Below, piece by piece: positions 24,876 through 33,659 of a stretch of DNA of 64,000 nt. A model generated the notes under the pieces. That model made no database searches. It was not told the origin of the DNA and saw nothing but the letters and a program-made list of their open reading frames with translations. Both the position numbers and the translations under genes were made by a program. This stretch comes from JAJZXY01 sp046706185 (GTDB lineage: Archaea; Thermoplasmatota; Thermoplasmata; Sysuiplasmatales; Sysuiplasmataceae), in assembly GCA_046706185.1 (NCBI GenBank), contig JBJKPR010000053.1, positions 15,098-79,097 of the forward strand, given 5' to 3'. Each line of letters begins with the position of its first letter. The first letter of the stretch is position 1.

Positions 24876-26567
24876 ATGGACCCGTTCGGACCCTTCAGGA
24901 AGTCTGCCGCAGGTTACGTCGCGAAGATGCTGTCCGAGAAATACGGCATCGACGAGAAGGTCGAGTTCGCCCCCGGAGGTGAAGTGTCCGATTTCACTTA
25001 CCCGTGCTTCCAGCTTGCGCGCAGGATTTCTGAAAACCCGCAGAAGGTTGCTTCTGAACTAGCTTCTGGCGCGGGCATTGTTGAAGACATTCTGAAGGTA
25101 AGTGCAACTGGGGGCTACCTCAACATAGACGCAAGGCAGGACAGGCTTGCCACTGAGACGGTTAGGACAGTGAGGGAGATGGGAAAGGCGTACGGCAGGG
25201 CCGAGACCGTCCCCCTCAGGATGCTGGTTGAGCACACATCCATCAACCCTACCGGCCCGATGCACATCGGAAGGACCAGGAATGCGATAATAGGCGATAC
25301 GCTTGTCCGTTCCCTCAGGCAGGCTGGGCTCGATGTTCTGTCCGAATACTACGTGAACGACGTTGGCAAGCAGGTTGTTGTCCTCTACTGGGGACTCACT
25401 CGTTTCCTGAAGGGCCCGGCTGAAGGCAAGCAGGACCATGCGCTCCTCCCCTACTACATAAAGGCGAACGAGCAGCTGGAGAAGGATGAGGGGGCAGCGG
25501 CTGAAGTGAGCAGCCTGCAGCAGCGCCTGGAGGGCGGCGATGAGGCTGTGCTTGAGCAGACAAGAACGGCTGCCGAAAAGGTGCTTTCGGGCCTGAAGGA
25601 AAGCCTTCGCAGCATCAATGTCATGCACGACAGGTTCGTGTTCGAGAGCGAGCTGATCAGGAACGGCAGCGTCAGGTCTGTCATAGAGAGGCTCAAGAAG
25701 CTCCCCCAGGCAAAGGAGGAGGGCGGCGCATGGTTCATACCCCTCGGCGAGGGAGAGGATGAGGACAGGTTCTACTTCACACGCTCAGACGGAACAAGCC
25801 TCTACACCACGAGGGACATAGCATACCACATTGACAAGCTGTCCAGGACTGACAGGCTCGTCGATGTGCTTGGCGAAGACCAGAAGCTCGGAATGAAGTT
25901 CCTTATCAGGACGCTTGAACTGCTGGGGGAGTCCAAGCGGATCGACTTCCTTTTCCACTCCTTCGTTTCGCTTGCGGAGGGGAGGATGTCAACAAGGCAC
26001 GGGGTCGGTGTGCTGATAGATGATGTCGTCGCGGAAGCAAAGAGCAGGGCAATGGACGAAGTGCTCAAGCGCAGGCCTGACATAGGAAAGGAAGAGGCGA
26101 AGGCGATTGCAGACGCCGTGGGAGTGGGCGCAGTGAGGTACAACATAGTCAGGCTACAGGCGGAGAAGAAGCTTGTGTTCAAGTGGGAGGAAGCTCTCAA
26201 CTTCGAGGGAAGCAGCGCTCCCTTCGTGCAGTATTCCCATGCGCGTGCCTGCAGCATACTCGAAAAGGCGGGAAAATGGGAAGCGGGCGATTTGTACTAC
26301 GAGGAGGAGAACGAGCTGAGGCTTGCCAGACAGCTTGCCCTTTTCCCGACGGTGCTTAGGGACGTCTCCAGGTCACTCGCGGTACACAAGGTCGCGGCTT
26401 ATGCGCAGCAGACGGCATCTGAATTCAACCAGTTCTACAGGATTGTACCGGTGCTCAAGGCACCGGGGAACAGGCTTGGCCCCAGGCTGGCGCTGGTAGA
26501 TGCATCAAGGATTGTTCTTGAGAACGCGCTTGGGTGCATGGGAATAGACTCACCAGGCTCCATGTAG
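24876..26567 (+). CDS. argS: arginyl-tRNA synthetase
   Basis: A 563-residue class I synthetase charging tRNA-Arg. The HIGH-type motif is HIGR (about residues 130-133) within SINPTGPMHIGRTRNAIIGD. The KMSK-equivalent is MSTR (GRMSTRHGVGVLIDD), the replacement usual in ArgRS. The C-terminal anticodon-binding helical domain is present with the characteristic FVQYSHARACSI and FNQFYRIVPV. It forms a two-gene operon with aRF1, three bases apart. Confidence 0.97.
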   Translation: MDPFGPFRKSAAGYVAKMLSEKYGIDEKVEFAPGGEVSDFTYPCFQLARRISENPQKVASELASGAGIVEDILKVSATGGYLNIDARQDRLATETVRTVREMGKAYGRAETVPLRMLVEHTSINPTGPMHIGRTRNAIIGDTLVRSLRQAGLDVLSEYYVNDVGKQVVVLYWGLTRFLKGPAEGKQDHALLPYYIKANEQLEKDEGAAAEVSSLQQRLEGGDEAVLEQTRTAAEKVLSGLKESLRSINVMHDRFVFESELIRNGSVRSVIERLKKLPQAKEEGGAWFIPLGEGEDEDRFYFTRSDGTSLYTTRDIAYHIDKLSRTDRLVDVLGEDQKLGMKFLIRTLELLGESKRIDFLFHSFVSLAEGRMSTRHGVGVLIDDVVAEAKSRAMDEVLKRRPDIGKEEAKAIADAVGVGAVRYNIVRLQAEKKLVFKWEEALNFEGSSAPFVQYSHARACSILEKAGKWEAGDLYYEEENELRLARQLALFPTVLRDVSRSLAVHKVAAYAQQTASEFNQFYRIVPVLKAPGNRLGPRLALVDASRIVLENALGCMGIDSPGSM

Positions 26568-26627
26568 TCAGCCAGGAAAAGAAAACAGATAAGTAATTTG
26601 TTAAGAGGTTTCAGCGGACGCCGGGCC

Positions 26628-29600
26628 CTACTTTCTCTTGGGAGGCTGTCCCTTCTCGTATCCCTTCCGCCTTGGCATTCTCCTGCGAAGAGCGATCACC
26701 GCAACTATTGCGACTATTATGACAATGATGCCTATGTAGAGAGCGTAGACCTGGAGCTGTGACTGGTTTATCGAGATGGGTTGTGTCATTGTGTTGTCGC
26801 TTGACTGCAGCTGGTAGGGCGCTGTGCTTGTCGCCTGTATGGTGAAGTTGCCAAAGCTGGGAGGAGACCAGTGGATTATGCCGAAGACAGTCTCGTTTGG
26901 AGCTATGGAACTGGCAGTGTTCTTCTCCGTTCCGTTGTAGAATGTGGATATAGAGCCTATAGTGATCTTGTTGCCGCTCTGCGCGTTGATTGCAACCAGG
27001 TTGACCTTGGACAGGCTTGCGTTTGCGCTGCCTATGTTGATCAGTGTGACGTTGATTGTTCCGGAGGAGCCCTGAGTGAACACCCTCGGGCTGAAGGATA
27101 TGTTTATGATCCTCAAATCGGGCCGCGGCTGGGAGGTCACTGTCATGTTGTATGTGTATGTTGCTTTGTTGCCTGCCGGGTCGACTACCGTCAGCTTCAC
27201 AGAAACAGGTGTGCTGCTTATGTATGTGTATATGTGAGAGACGTTCGTGCCCGCACTGCCGGTTATGTTCTGGTACCTGGAGTAGAGAGTATTGCCAAGT
27301 GTAGACGCGTTTGTTGTGTTGTGAGCATCTCCGAAGTCCCATTCAAACAGGAGGCTTGACACTGCGAAGTTGGGGTCGGATGTGGCTGAAGCGTTGAAGT
27401 GGACAGTTGTGTTCTCCCTCACAGAGCCGCCAGCGGATTTCCAGGCGCTGTTGTAGACAAGGAATGAAACAATGGGCTTGAGTGTCTTGTTCACCTGTAC
27501 CGTTACGCTTGTCGTGGCCGTGTAGCCAACCTCGTCCGTCACGGTGAGGTTCATTGTGTAGTTGCCCGGAGAGTAGTATGAGTGCGACACATTCAGGTTT
27601 GTGGCTGTGTAGCTGAAGACCGTGTAGTTCTTCACGCCGTCTCCCCAGCTGAAGTTGTATGAGATCACAGTCCCCTGGTTGTCACCAGGGCTTATGGACG
27701 CTTTGGAGCCGAGGCCGTTGACTGTTATCGGCGTGCTCTGGTTCGCATAGAGCCTGCCTGAGTATATCGTCTTCCCGACAGCTGTAATCTGTGCCGAGAG
27801 TGTCGTGTCATTCGCAACCCTTACCTGTATTGTTGTGTTGGCCGAGTGGCCCGTTACAGTCGTTGCGGTCAGCGTCACATACATGAACTGACCAGGGGTC
27901 GTGTAATTTGCATAGCTGTGGTTCACTACAGTCTGGTAGGTGTTGTTGGTGTAGGATGAAGGCAGGGAGCTGTTGTCCCAGTGCCATGAATAGAGCAGCG
28001 GGCCGCCTGACGGGTCGTACGAGCCCTGTGCGGTGTAGTTGACAGCAGTTTCCGCCCTTACTATGTAATACTGCACCGAGCCGCTCTTGGAATATGCGAA
28101 TGCATATGCCCCGGTCACGGCAGCCGCCTTTACGACAGGCGTCTGGCCCACACTCACCGACATTGTAACAGTTGCGTAGCCGTATCCGGTGGTTGTCCCG
28201 TATACCGTGATGGTGGTGTGACCGACAACAGTTACAGGGCCAAACGGGCCCGTGCTGCTGTTGCTCGATAGCTGGAACCCTGTCGGGACTGTCAGTGTGT
28301 AGATAAACTGCATTTCGGTAGTGTTGTAGTTGGCGAGAAGTACGACGCTGTAGGAACTGACATTGGCGGGAATGGATGAAAGGGTCCTGTATGAATCTGT
28401 GATGTTGTAATAATAAGCGGATGTGGTGGAAAGAGCACCTGTCTTGACACCTGACAGGACGGATGTATAGCTGTTACCTCCCAGGTAGTTTGTTGAATTG
28501 ACGCTGAGCAGGTTGTATGTTGTGACATACTCAGGCCCAAGCCCGGCGACCGCCGCCTGCGCTGCAGTCAGGGTGGATGCGTTGACAGCGGGGTAGCCGC
28601 CGTTGAATGCGAGAGCAAGCTGCATCGCGACTGAAGGCACGTATGAGTACGGGAGACTCGCAATGCTTGTGCCTGCATCGAGCGATTGTGCGTAGCTTAT
28701 GTTAACATAGTTCCAGTTTGGTGTTCCTGAAGCGTATGCTATATCTGTAGATGAGGCAGGGAACCCGCTGCTAAGCTTCGGAGAAAGCTGCACATCCTGG
28801 GTGGTCGACCCGGAGACGGTCACATCTGTAAGATATGATCCCTCGCCGGATGAGTTGATGACCATCGCATATGTGCCGTTCTCGACATAGAAATTGTAGA
28901 AGTATGCTGTAATCGTTGCGTGGAAAAACCTGAGCTGCAAAGGCACGGACGGAGATGCGTAGCTGAGCAGGTAACCTGTAACGTTTGTTGCGAGTGTTCC
29001 GCTGCTCGTGCTGACGACGCCGCCAAGGTCGTACGCGAGTGGCAGCGGTGCGGAGATGGTCGCCGGTATGGATGCCCCTGACACAACCGCAGAGTAGGGG
29101 GCAAAGTATGATGAGAGGGAAGAGTTGGAGTTATTGACGGAAGCTATCATGTCATAGTTGTAGAGGCTGCTTATCTGGAGAGTCACCTGGCCGGCGGCAT
29201 CCGTGTATCCCGATGCAACCGTCTGGTTGAATTCGCCAAGCGATTTGCTTATTATTGTGCCGTTTGCCCAAGTCGTTTCAACGAACTGGACGTAAGCGCC
29301 CTGGATGCCGGAGGAGTATCCCTGTCCCGTAACTGTCACTGTGACACTGTGCGTGTTTGAGGGTGTGTTGTCAATCTTGTAGAGCACCAGGTTTGCCGTT
29401 CTCACGGAGACAGTGTTATTGAAAGCAACAGGCTGCGGAAGTGTGCCGCTGAAATAACCGGGTGCGCTGGCGGACACGGTGTAGTATCCAGGCACAAGCT
29501 TGCCAGAGGGCACTCCGCTTGCCGAGTACGTAGTGCTGTAATTCAGTGTATACCTTATGGACGGATTGTGCGTATTTGTGAGAGTCACGTTGGCATTGGT

Positions 29601-29807
29601 CGGAACTGCAAACGATGTTCCTGTAGTGGTCGTCAGCAGTGCGACCTGGAATGTGTTACCGCCTGAGGCGGCTGACTGAGTCCTGATTGCTGTCGACTTG
29701 CTGACCGCGCTATTGCCGCTTCCTGGCGCAAACAGAGCTATCGCCGATGCGGCTAGCATCAGGACGACAAGCAGAGACGCCACTCCTTTCAATTTCCACT
29801 TTTGCAT
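26628..29807 (-). CDS. large secreted, membrane-anchored surface protein with PKD domains
   Basis: A 1059-residue protein. Residues about 6-28 form a signal/anchor helix (ASLLVVLMLAASAIALF), and the C-terminus has one membrane helix (ALYIGIIVIIVAIVAVIAL) followed by a strongly basic tail (RRRMPRRKGYEKGQ). Between are Ser/Thr/Asn-rich beta domains with dozens of N-x-S/T glycosylation sites: carboxypeptidase-regulatory-like repeats near the start, at least three PKD-type domains (for example YDPSGGPLLYSWHWD, ISYNFSWGDG and LLFEWDFGD) and a CARDB-like domain before the anchor. It is likely a glycosylated cell-surface protein. GGAGGAT lies 7 nt before the ATG and a TATA (tttattaa) at about 29914-29921 gives an 80-nt leader. 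Confidence 0.88.
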   Translation of the reverse strand: MQKWKLKGVASLLVVLMLAASAIALFAPGSGNSAVSKSTAIRTQSAASGGNTFQVALLTTTTGTSFAVPTNANVTLTNTHNPSIRYTLNYSTTYSASGVPSGKLVPGYYTVSASAPGYFSGTLPQPVAFNNTVSVRTANLVLYKIDNTPSNTHSVTVTVTGQGYSSGIQGAYVQFVETTWANGTIISKSLGEFNQTVASGYTDAAGQVTLQISSLYNYDMIASVNNSNSSLSSYFAPYSAVVSGASIPATISAPLPLAYDLGGVVSTSSGTLATNVTGYLLSYASPSVPLQLRFFHATITAYFYNFYVENGTYAMVINSSGEGSYLTDVTVSGSTTQDVQLSPKLSSGFPASSTDIAYASGTPNWNYVNISYAQSLDAGTSIASLPYSYVPSVAMQLALAFNGGYPAVNASTLTAAQAAVAGLGPEYVTTYNLLSVNSTNYLGGNSYTSVLSGVKTGALSTTSAYYYNITDSYRTLSSIPANVSSYSVVLLANYNTTEMQFIYTLTVPTGFQLSSNSSTGPFGPVTVVGHTTITVYGTTTGYGYATVTMSVSVGQTPVVKAAAVTGAYAFAYSKSGSVQYYIVRAETAVNYTAQGSYDPSGGPLLYSWHWDNSSLPSSYTNNTYQTVVNHSYANYTTPGQFMYVTLTATTVTGHSANTTIQVRVANDTTLSAQITAVGKTIYSGRLYANQSTPITVNGLGSKASISPGDNQGTVISYNFSWGDGVKNYTVFSYTATNLNVSHSYYSPGNYTMNLTVTDEVGYTATTSVTVQVNKTLKPIVSFLVYNSAWKSAGGSVRENTTVHFNASATSDPNFAVSSLLFEWDFGDAHNTTNASTLGNTLYSRYQNITGSAGTNVSHIYTYISSTPVSVKLTVVDPAGNKATYTYNMTVTSQPRPDLRIINISFSPRVFTQGSSGTINVTLINIGSANASLSKVNLVAINAQSGNKITIGSISTFYNGTEKNTASSIAPNETVFGIIHWSPPSFGNFTIQATSTAPYQLQSSDNTMTQPISINQSQLQVYALYIGIIVIIVAIVAVIALRRRMPRRKGYEKGQPPKRK

Positions 29808-30050
29808 TGGTGTATCCTCCGAGGTACCTGCGCAACGGCTTCATCAAACATAGTCAATCACTGCCGTGGCAACGAGGTTCGAAGCCAACTTTTTTCCGCC
29901 TAACTAGTACCACTTAATAAAGGTTATTGAGGTGATAAATCATCCGGTAGGCATGTGATCTGACTGGAGTGTGTCTGACTGAAAGGATGATGCCGAGACA
30001 TTAAAAGTCATGGAAAAAATGCTCATCATCGGTCCCGTGGGCAGCGGGGC
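29808..30050. other. intergenic region with surface-protein promoter
   Basis: Holds the TATA-like element of the surface-protein gene on the minus strand (ttaataaa read on plus, 29914-29921) and its leader. The rest, towards the PurP-like gene stop, shows no gene or RNA that I can support. Confidence 0.45.
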
Positions 30051-31199
30051 TCATGTGACGATCTCGTCAAGCCTTTCTTCTTCCGCGCCCCTCCTTATCT
30101 CCATCGCGATCCTTCTTCCTGTGCTCATGTTGCAGTTGTACAGCATATTACCGTAGGAGTGACCGGACCATGCATGAACATTTGTTCCACCGCCTATCCT
30201 CGGAGCGACGTCGTAGATGAAAAAGTGCATGTCCTTGTCAACGCAGGTCTGCAGCGTAAACGGCCCGATTATGCCAGGAGGATGGAGTTTGTGCGATATT
30301 GCCACGTACTTCTCGGCGAGGTGAAATGCACCGTCCAGAAGCGATTCCCGGAGCGTCGCGCTGTTGTGGCCCACGACAGTATACTCAGGTATCCTCTGCT
30401 CCCCCGTGAGCGCGAGCTGCTGATCCGCCGGGAGCCTGACGTGCCCGTCAAGTGATGACTCGAAACGCCAGTCAATGCCCAGAAGCTCTATCTCCTCGCC
30501 CTTTTCCTGCAGCGGTGAATAGAAGAAATCCAGGTTGAAGACCGGGCCTATGATGTACTTTTCAATCCTCGCCGACATGAGGTCCTCCCTGCTTATGACA
30601 TTTGACCTCATCAGCTCACCTGACTTTCTGGCATATTCCTCTTGGCTGGAGGCTGTGAAGAAACCTCTTTCCAGCCTCTTTACCTTGTGATGAAGCTTCA
30701 CGATCACGAGAGAATCGATGTCAGCAGGATCCGTAACATGCTCGGGATAAGGCAAACCTCCTTTTTCAAGGAGGGTGTAGTAATTGTCCTTCTCCTCCCT
30801 CTCCTCGCTCCTCAGCATGCTTCTGGAGCCGAACATCGGGACATCAAAGATATTCTCGATGTCGTCCAGTGTGCAGTAGGATGTAAATGACCTGTTCGGC
30901 ACGAATACCACCTTCTGTCTTCTCAGCTCCGCCCTGTTCTCCTCTTTCATCAGATCGGAAAAACTATCAAGCTGCATCAGACGGTCCACAATGCCCCTGG
31001 TTATGCCGCCCGTCTTCGTTTTTCTGAAGTATTTTGCATATGAATCATCTCTTCCCTTCTGCGTCACTACCAGAGAAGGGAGGCCCTCTTGGCTCGCACC
31101 ATCGAGTACATCAAGCGCTGAATGGGAGCCAAGGACGCCGACACTGACGTTTCTTCCATAGCTGCCCGCAATCCTGCCCATGCTGCTTCTTTCAATCAT
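30051..31199 (-). CDS. PurP-like ATP-grasp protein (second paralogue)
   Basis: A 382-residue member of the PurP family, whose characterised members make FAICAR from AICAR, formate and ATP in purine synthesis. Seen are VGVLGSHSALDVLDGA at the start, an ATP-grasp core, and a C-terminal GGGTNVHAWSGHSYGN segment ending in STGRRIAMEIRRG, which parallels the end of the canonical PurP at 41.7-42.8 kb. Sequence between the two is clearly diverged, so this copy may have another substrate. ATG 31199 is preferred over a TTG at 31217, as a TATA-like CTTTTATC (31226-31233) lies about 30 bp upstream. Confidence 0.85.
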   Translation of the reverse strand: MIERSSMGRIAGSYGRNVSVGVLGSHSALDVLDGASQEGLPSLVVTQKGRDDSYAKYFRKTKTGGITRGIVDRLMQLDSFSDLMKEENRAELRRQKVVFVPNRSFTSYCTLDDIENIFDVPMFGSRSMLRSEEREEKDNYYTLLEKGGLPYPEHVTDPADIDSLVIVKLHHKVKRLERGFFTASSQEEYARKSGELMRSNVISREDLMSARIEKYIIGPVFNLDFFYSPLQEKGEEIELLGIDWRFESSLDGHVRLPADQQLALTGEQRIPEYTVVGHNSATLRESLLDGAFHLAEKYVAISHKLHPPGIIGPFTLQTCVDKDMHFFIYDVAPRIGGGTNVHAWSGHSYGNMLYNCNMSTGRRIAMEIRRGAEEERLDEIVT

Positions 31200-31277
31200 C
31201 CCTGTCAGCACACTCAATGATCAAAGCAGATAAAAGCATTGCATGCGCACGGCAGTACAGGCATGGCTGCATCTCTC

Positions 31278-32969
31278 CTACTTTACTTCCGGCGACGGCT
31301 GTGTGACTGCCTGTGCCGGCGCTGAGTCCTTTTCAGGACTTTCACTCTCCACTATGAGCGGCTTCCTGCTCACCTTCGGCCTGAGTGCCGACGGTATCAG
31401 CGCAGCAATCACGATGGCACCGAATATAATGAAGACCTTGTGGAAGGAGTCCATGAATGTGAACCACTGAGCCTGGTACTGCGCGCTGTTGACAACCGAG
31501 GCAGGCAGGTTCTGTATGGTGCCGACAAAGAGAGTGATGAAGCTCGAGACGTTTACTGTTGTGCCTATAAAGACAAAGGCTATAGTCATTGCCATCATGC
31601 TTGCGACGTTAAGCATTGTCGAGTTCGTCGCGGCACCTACGCCCCTGTCCTTCGCCTCGACTGAGTTCATTATTGATGCTATGTTTGGCGACGCAAAGAG
31701 CCCCCCGCCTATTCCCGCAAGAGCAAGAATGGCGGAAAGCTCCACTACAGACACAGTCTGCGGAACAATGCCGAGTATGAACAGAATCAGTGCGGACAGC
31801 GCGATGCCTGCCGTCGTCAGGCCGCGGTAGCCGATCCTGTCGGATATCATGCCGCTGAGAGGGCCGGCGGCAAGGAAACCGAGGCTCATCGGTATCAGCC
31901 AGAGTCCTGCGTTGAACGCACTCAGCCCCTTGACGCCCTCAAGGAAGAACACGAGGAGAAACATCATGCCCCCCCTTCCAAGCGAGAGGAATGTGGCTGA
32001 AATCACACCTGCTCTGAACATCCTGTTCTTGAAAAGGCTGAACTTCATAAGCGGGTACTTTGCCCAGTAGACCTCGTTAATGATGAAGAGCGCAAACATT
32101 GCGGCTGCCACGGAGAAGCATATGATGCTGTATCCAAGGTAGGGATGGAATGTGCTGTAGAGCACATTGCCTCCAGACGAGGTACCGGCTGTCATTCCCC
32201 CAAGCGTGTAGAATGTTGAGCCGAGCAGAAGAAGCGCTATTGAACCGGAGAAGAAGAAGGCGCCTGGCACATCGATCGATTCGTTCTTCGCCGGCTTGGA
32301 CAGTTCGTGCAGCCGTGTGTAAGCCCATATGGTCGCGAATGCCCCTATTGGCACATTAATGAAAAATATGTATCTCCAGCTGGCCACGGAGGTTATGACG
32401 CCGCCTAGAACAAGGCCCAGCATGCTCCCGCCGACGCCCGAGACCATGTTGGTTCCGAGGGCGAGCCCCCGCTGGTTCGGTGGAAATGCGTCGGTCAGAA
32501 GGGCTGCAGAGTTGGACCAGAGCATGGCTGCGCCGATAGCCTGGAGGAACCTGAACATGACAAGCTGGACACCCTCCGTCATCCACCCGTTTGGTATCAC
32601 TATGCCGGAAAAGCCAGCGAGTAGGGAGCCGACGGTGAAGATTGCAAAACCTGCATTGTATATCTTCACCCTCCCCTTGAGGTCTGCTATCCTGCCGAAG
32701 AAGATGAGCAGGGTAGCTGTAATAAGCATATAGCCCATCAGCGACCAGATTACATATATGAAGGAGTTGGCAGATGCAATGGCGAAGGCCGCGGAGGAGG
32801 GAGGCGAACTGCCGCCCGGGACATGCCGCAGTATGCTCTGCAGTATGTACGGCAATGATATGATCACAATGCTTGTGTCAATCGAAGCCATGAGTATTGC
32901 AATTGTGGTGTTGGAAAGCACTATCCATTTGTAGCCAGGGGATCTGGTTGCATCCGAGCCGTGTTTCAT
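31278..32969 (-). CDS. MFS multidrug exporter, DHA2 (14-TM) family
   Basis: A 563-residue proton-driven exporter of the EmrB/QacA type with 14 predicted membrane helices. Early features are DTSIVIISLPYI in helix 1, the loop motif GRIADLKGRVKIYN between helices 2 and 3, and the helix 5 antiporter-type stretch around SGVGGSMLGLVLGG. The C-terminal tail is polar (PEKDSAPAQAV). The promoter region has an inverted repeat over the probable transcription start, so expression is probably repressed until an inducer is present. The exported compound is unknown. Confidence 0.92.
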   Translation of the reverse strand: MKHGSDATRSPGYKWIVLSNTTIAILMASIDTSIVIISLPYILQSILRHVPGGSSPPSSAAFAIASANSFIYVIWSLMGYMLITATLLIFFGRIADLKGRVKIYNAGFAIFTVGSLLAGFSGIVIPNGWMTEGVQLVMFRFLQAIGAAMLWSNSAALLTDAFPPNQRGLALGTNMVSGVGGSMLGLVLGGVITSVASWRYIFFINVPIGAFATIWAYTRLHELSKPAKNESIDVPGAFFFSGSIALLLLGSTFYTLGGMTAGTSSGGNVLYSTFHPYLGYSIICFSVAAAMFALFIINEVYWAKYPLMKFSLFKNRMFRAGVISATFLSLGRGGMMFLLVFFLEGVKGLSAFNAGLWLIPMSLGFLAAGPLSGMISDRIGYRGLTTAGIALSALILFILGIVPQTVSVVELSAILALAGIGGGLFASPNIASIMNSVEAKDRGVGAATNSTMLNVASMMAMTIAFVFIGTTVNVSSFITLFVGTIQNLPASVVNSAQYQAQWFTFMDSFHKVFIIFGAIVIAALIPSALRPKVSRKPLIVESESPEKDSAPAQAVTQPSPEVK

Positions 32970-32980
32970 TACGAATTCTA

Positions 32981-32997
32981 ACCTCTTGGACCGAGGT
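32981..32997 (-). promoter_or_regulatory. inverted-repeat operator of the MFS exporter gene
   Basis: ACCTC (32981-32985) and GAGGT (32993-32997) form a perfect 5-bp inverted repeat with a 7-bp spacer. It overlaps the expected transcription start, about 26 bp after the TATA box at 33015-33022, and ends 12 bp before the start codon. This placement is what a repressor operator would show. No regulator gene sits beside it. Confidence 0.5.
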
Positions 32998-33014
32998 GGT
33001 TTGAAAAAACAATG

Positions 33015-33022
33015 TATATAAG
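33015..33022 (-). promoter_or_regulatory. TATA box of the MFS exporter gene
   Basis: An AT-only tatataag stretch (read on plus; ACTTATATA on the gene strand) centred near 33019. Transcription start is predicted near 32993, giving a leader of about 24 nt. Confidence 0.5.
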
Positions 33023-33177
33023 TACTCTTGGAATGGATGCGCAGCTACGGCATGACAACCATTGCCGAAATGGACGTGCCTCGATCGAGCATGGTTTTCT
33101 TCTGAGTGTGTGGGTCGATGGGCATCATTACAATCTGAAGAGAGCAGTAATAAGGATACGAGTAGGATGATTGTCTC

Positions 33178-33573
33178 ATGTTGGACCGCGATGCAAGTAC
33201 TGCAAAGAGCCTGGCCCTTGCGACCGTGATACTCGAAGCCGTATTCTTTGCCATAGGAGTCCTGGTTCTTGTGGCCGCGCTGGTGGGTACAGCCGTTTCT
33301 GGGGTAAGCATGAGCACACTCGGCATCGTGACAGTTGTGTTCATGGTGCTCTTTGCAATAGGCCTGATGTGGCTGCTTCTCGACTACTACCTGGTATACA
33401 AGCCCCTGGCACAGGAACGCGTCAGGGACGCAGAGACACCATCTATAGTGCTCGGGATAATACAGCTCATATTGGGCGGAGTCATACCTGGTATACTCCT
33501 CATCATAGCATATGTGAAGATACGCGATTCCCTCGAGAACATGATGAGGACAAGACCGGCCGCCGCTGCCTGA
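33178..33573 (+). CDS. small multi-TM protein, paralogue A
   Basis: A 131-residue protein with about four hydrophobic helices. It is a clear paralogue of the protein at 36985-37431: both begin MLD, share SAKSL-type/TAKSLALA openings, and end with near-identical blocks (LLDYYLVYKPLAQERV, AETPSIVLGIIQLILGG, IAYVKIRDS). The acidic/basic loop between helices 2 and 3 is the most conserved part. No family name is known to me. A TATA-like agtaataag (33146-33153) is about 28 bp before the ATG, so the transcript is probably leaderless. Confidence 0.8.
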   Translation: MLDRDASTAKSLALATVILEAVFFAIGVLVLVAALVGTAVSGVSMSTLGIVTVVFMVLFAIGLMWLLLDYYLVYKPLAQERVRDAETPSIVLGIIQLILGGVIPGILLIIAYVKIRDSLENMMRTRPAAAA

Positions 33574-33659
33574 TAGTGCCAGACGGCACCGGGCAGGCAG
33601 ACAGACTACAAGGGAACTGGCAATTCTGACTGCATCAGGGCAGGTGCCACTCATGCTCC

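Noticed and set aside
29940..30045. Possible C/D box small RNA (ATGATG and CTGA elements)
   Set aside because: The boxes are not in a complete C-D'-C'-D order with suitable spacing and there is no clear guide match.
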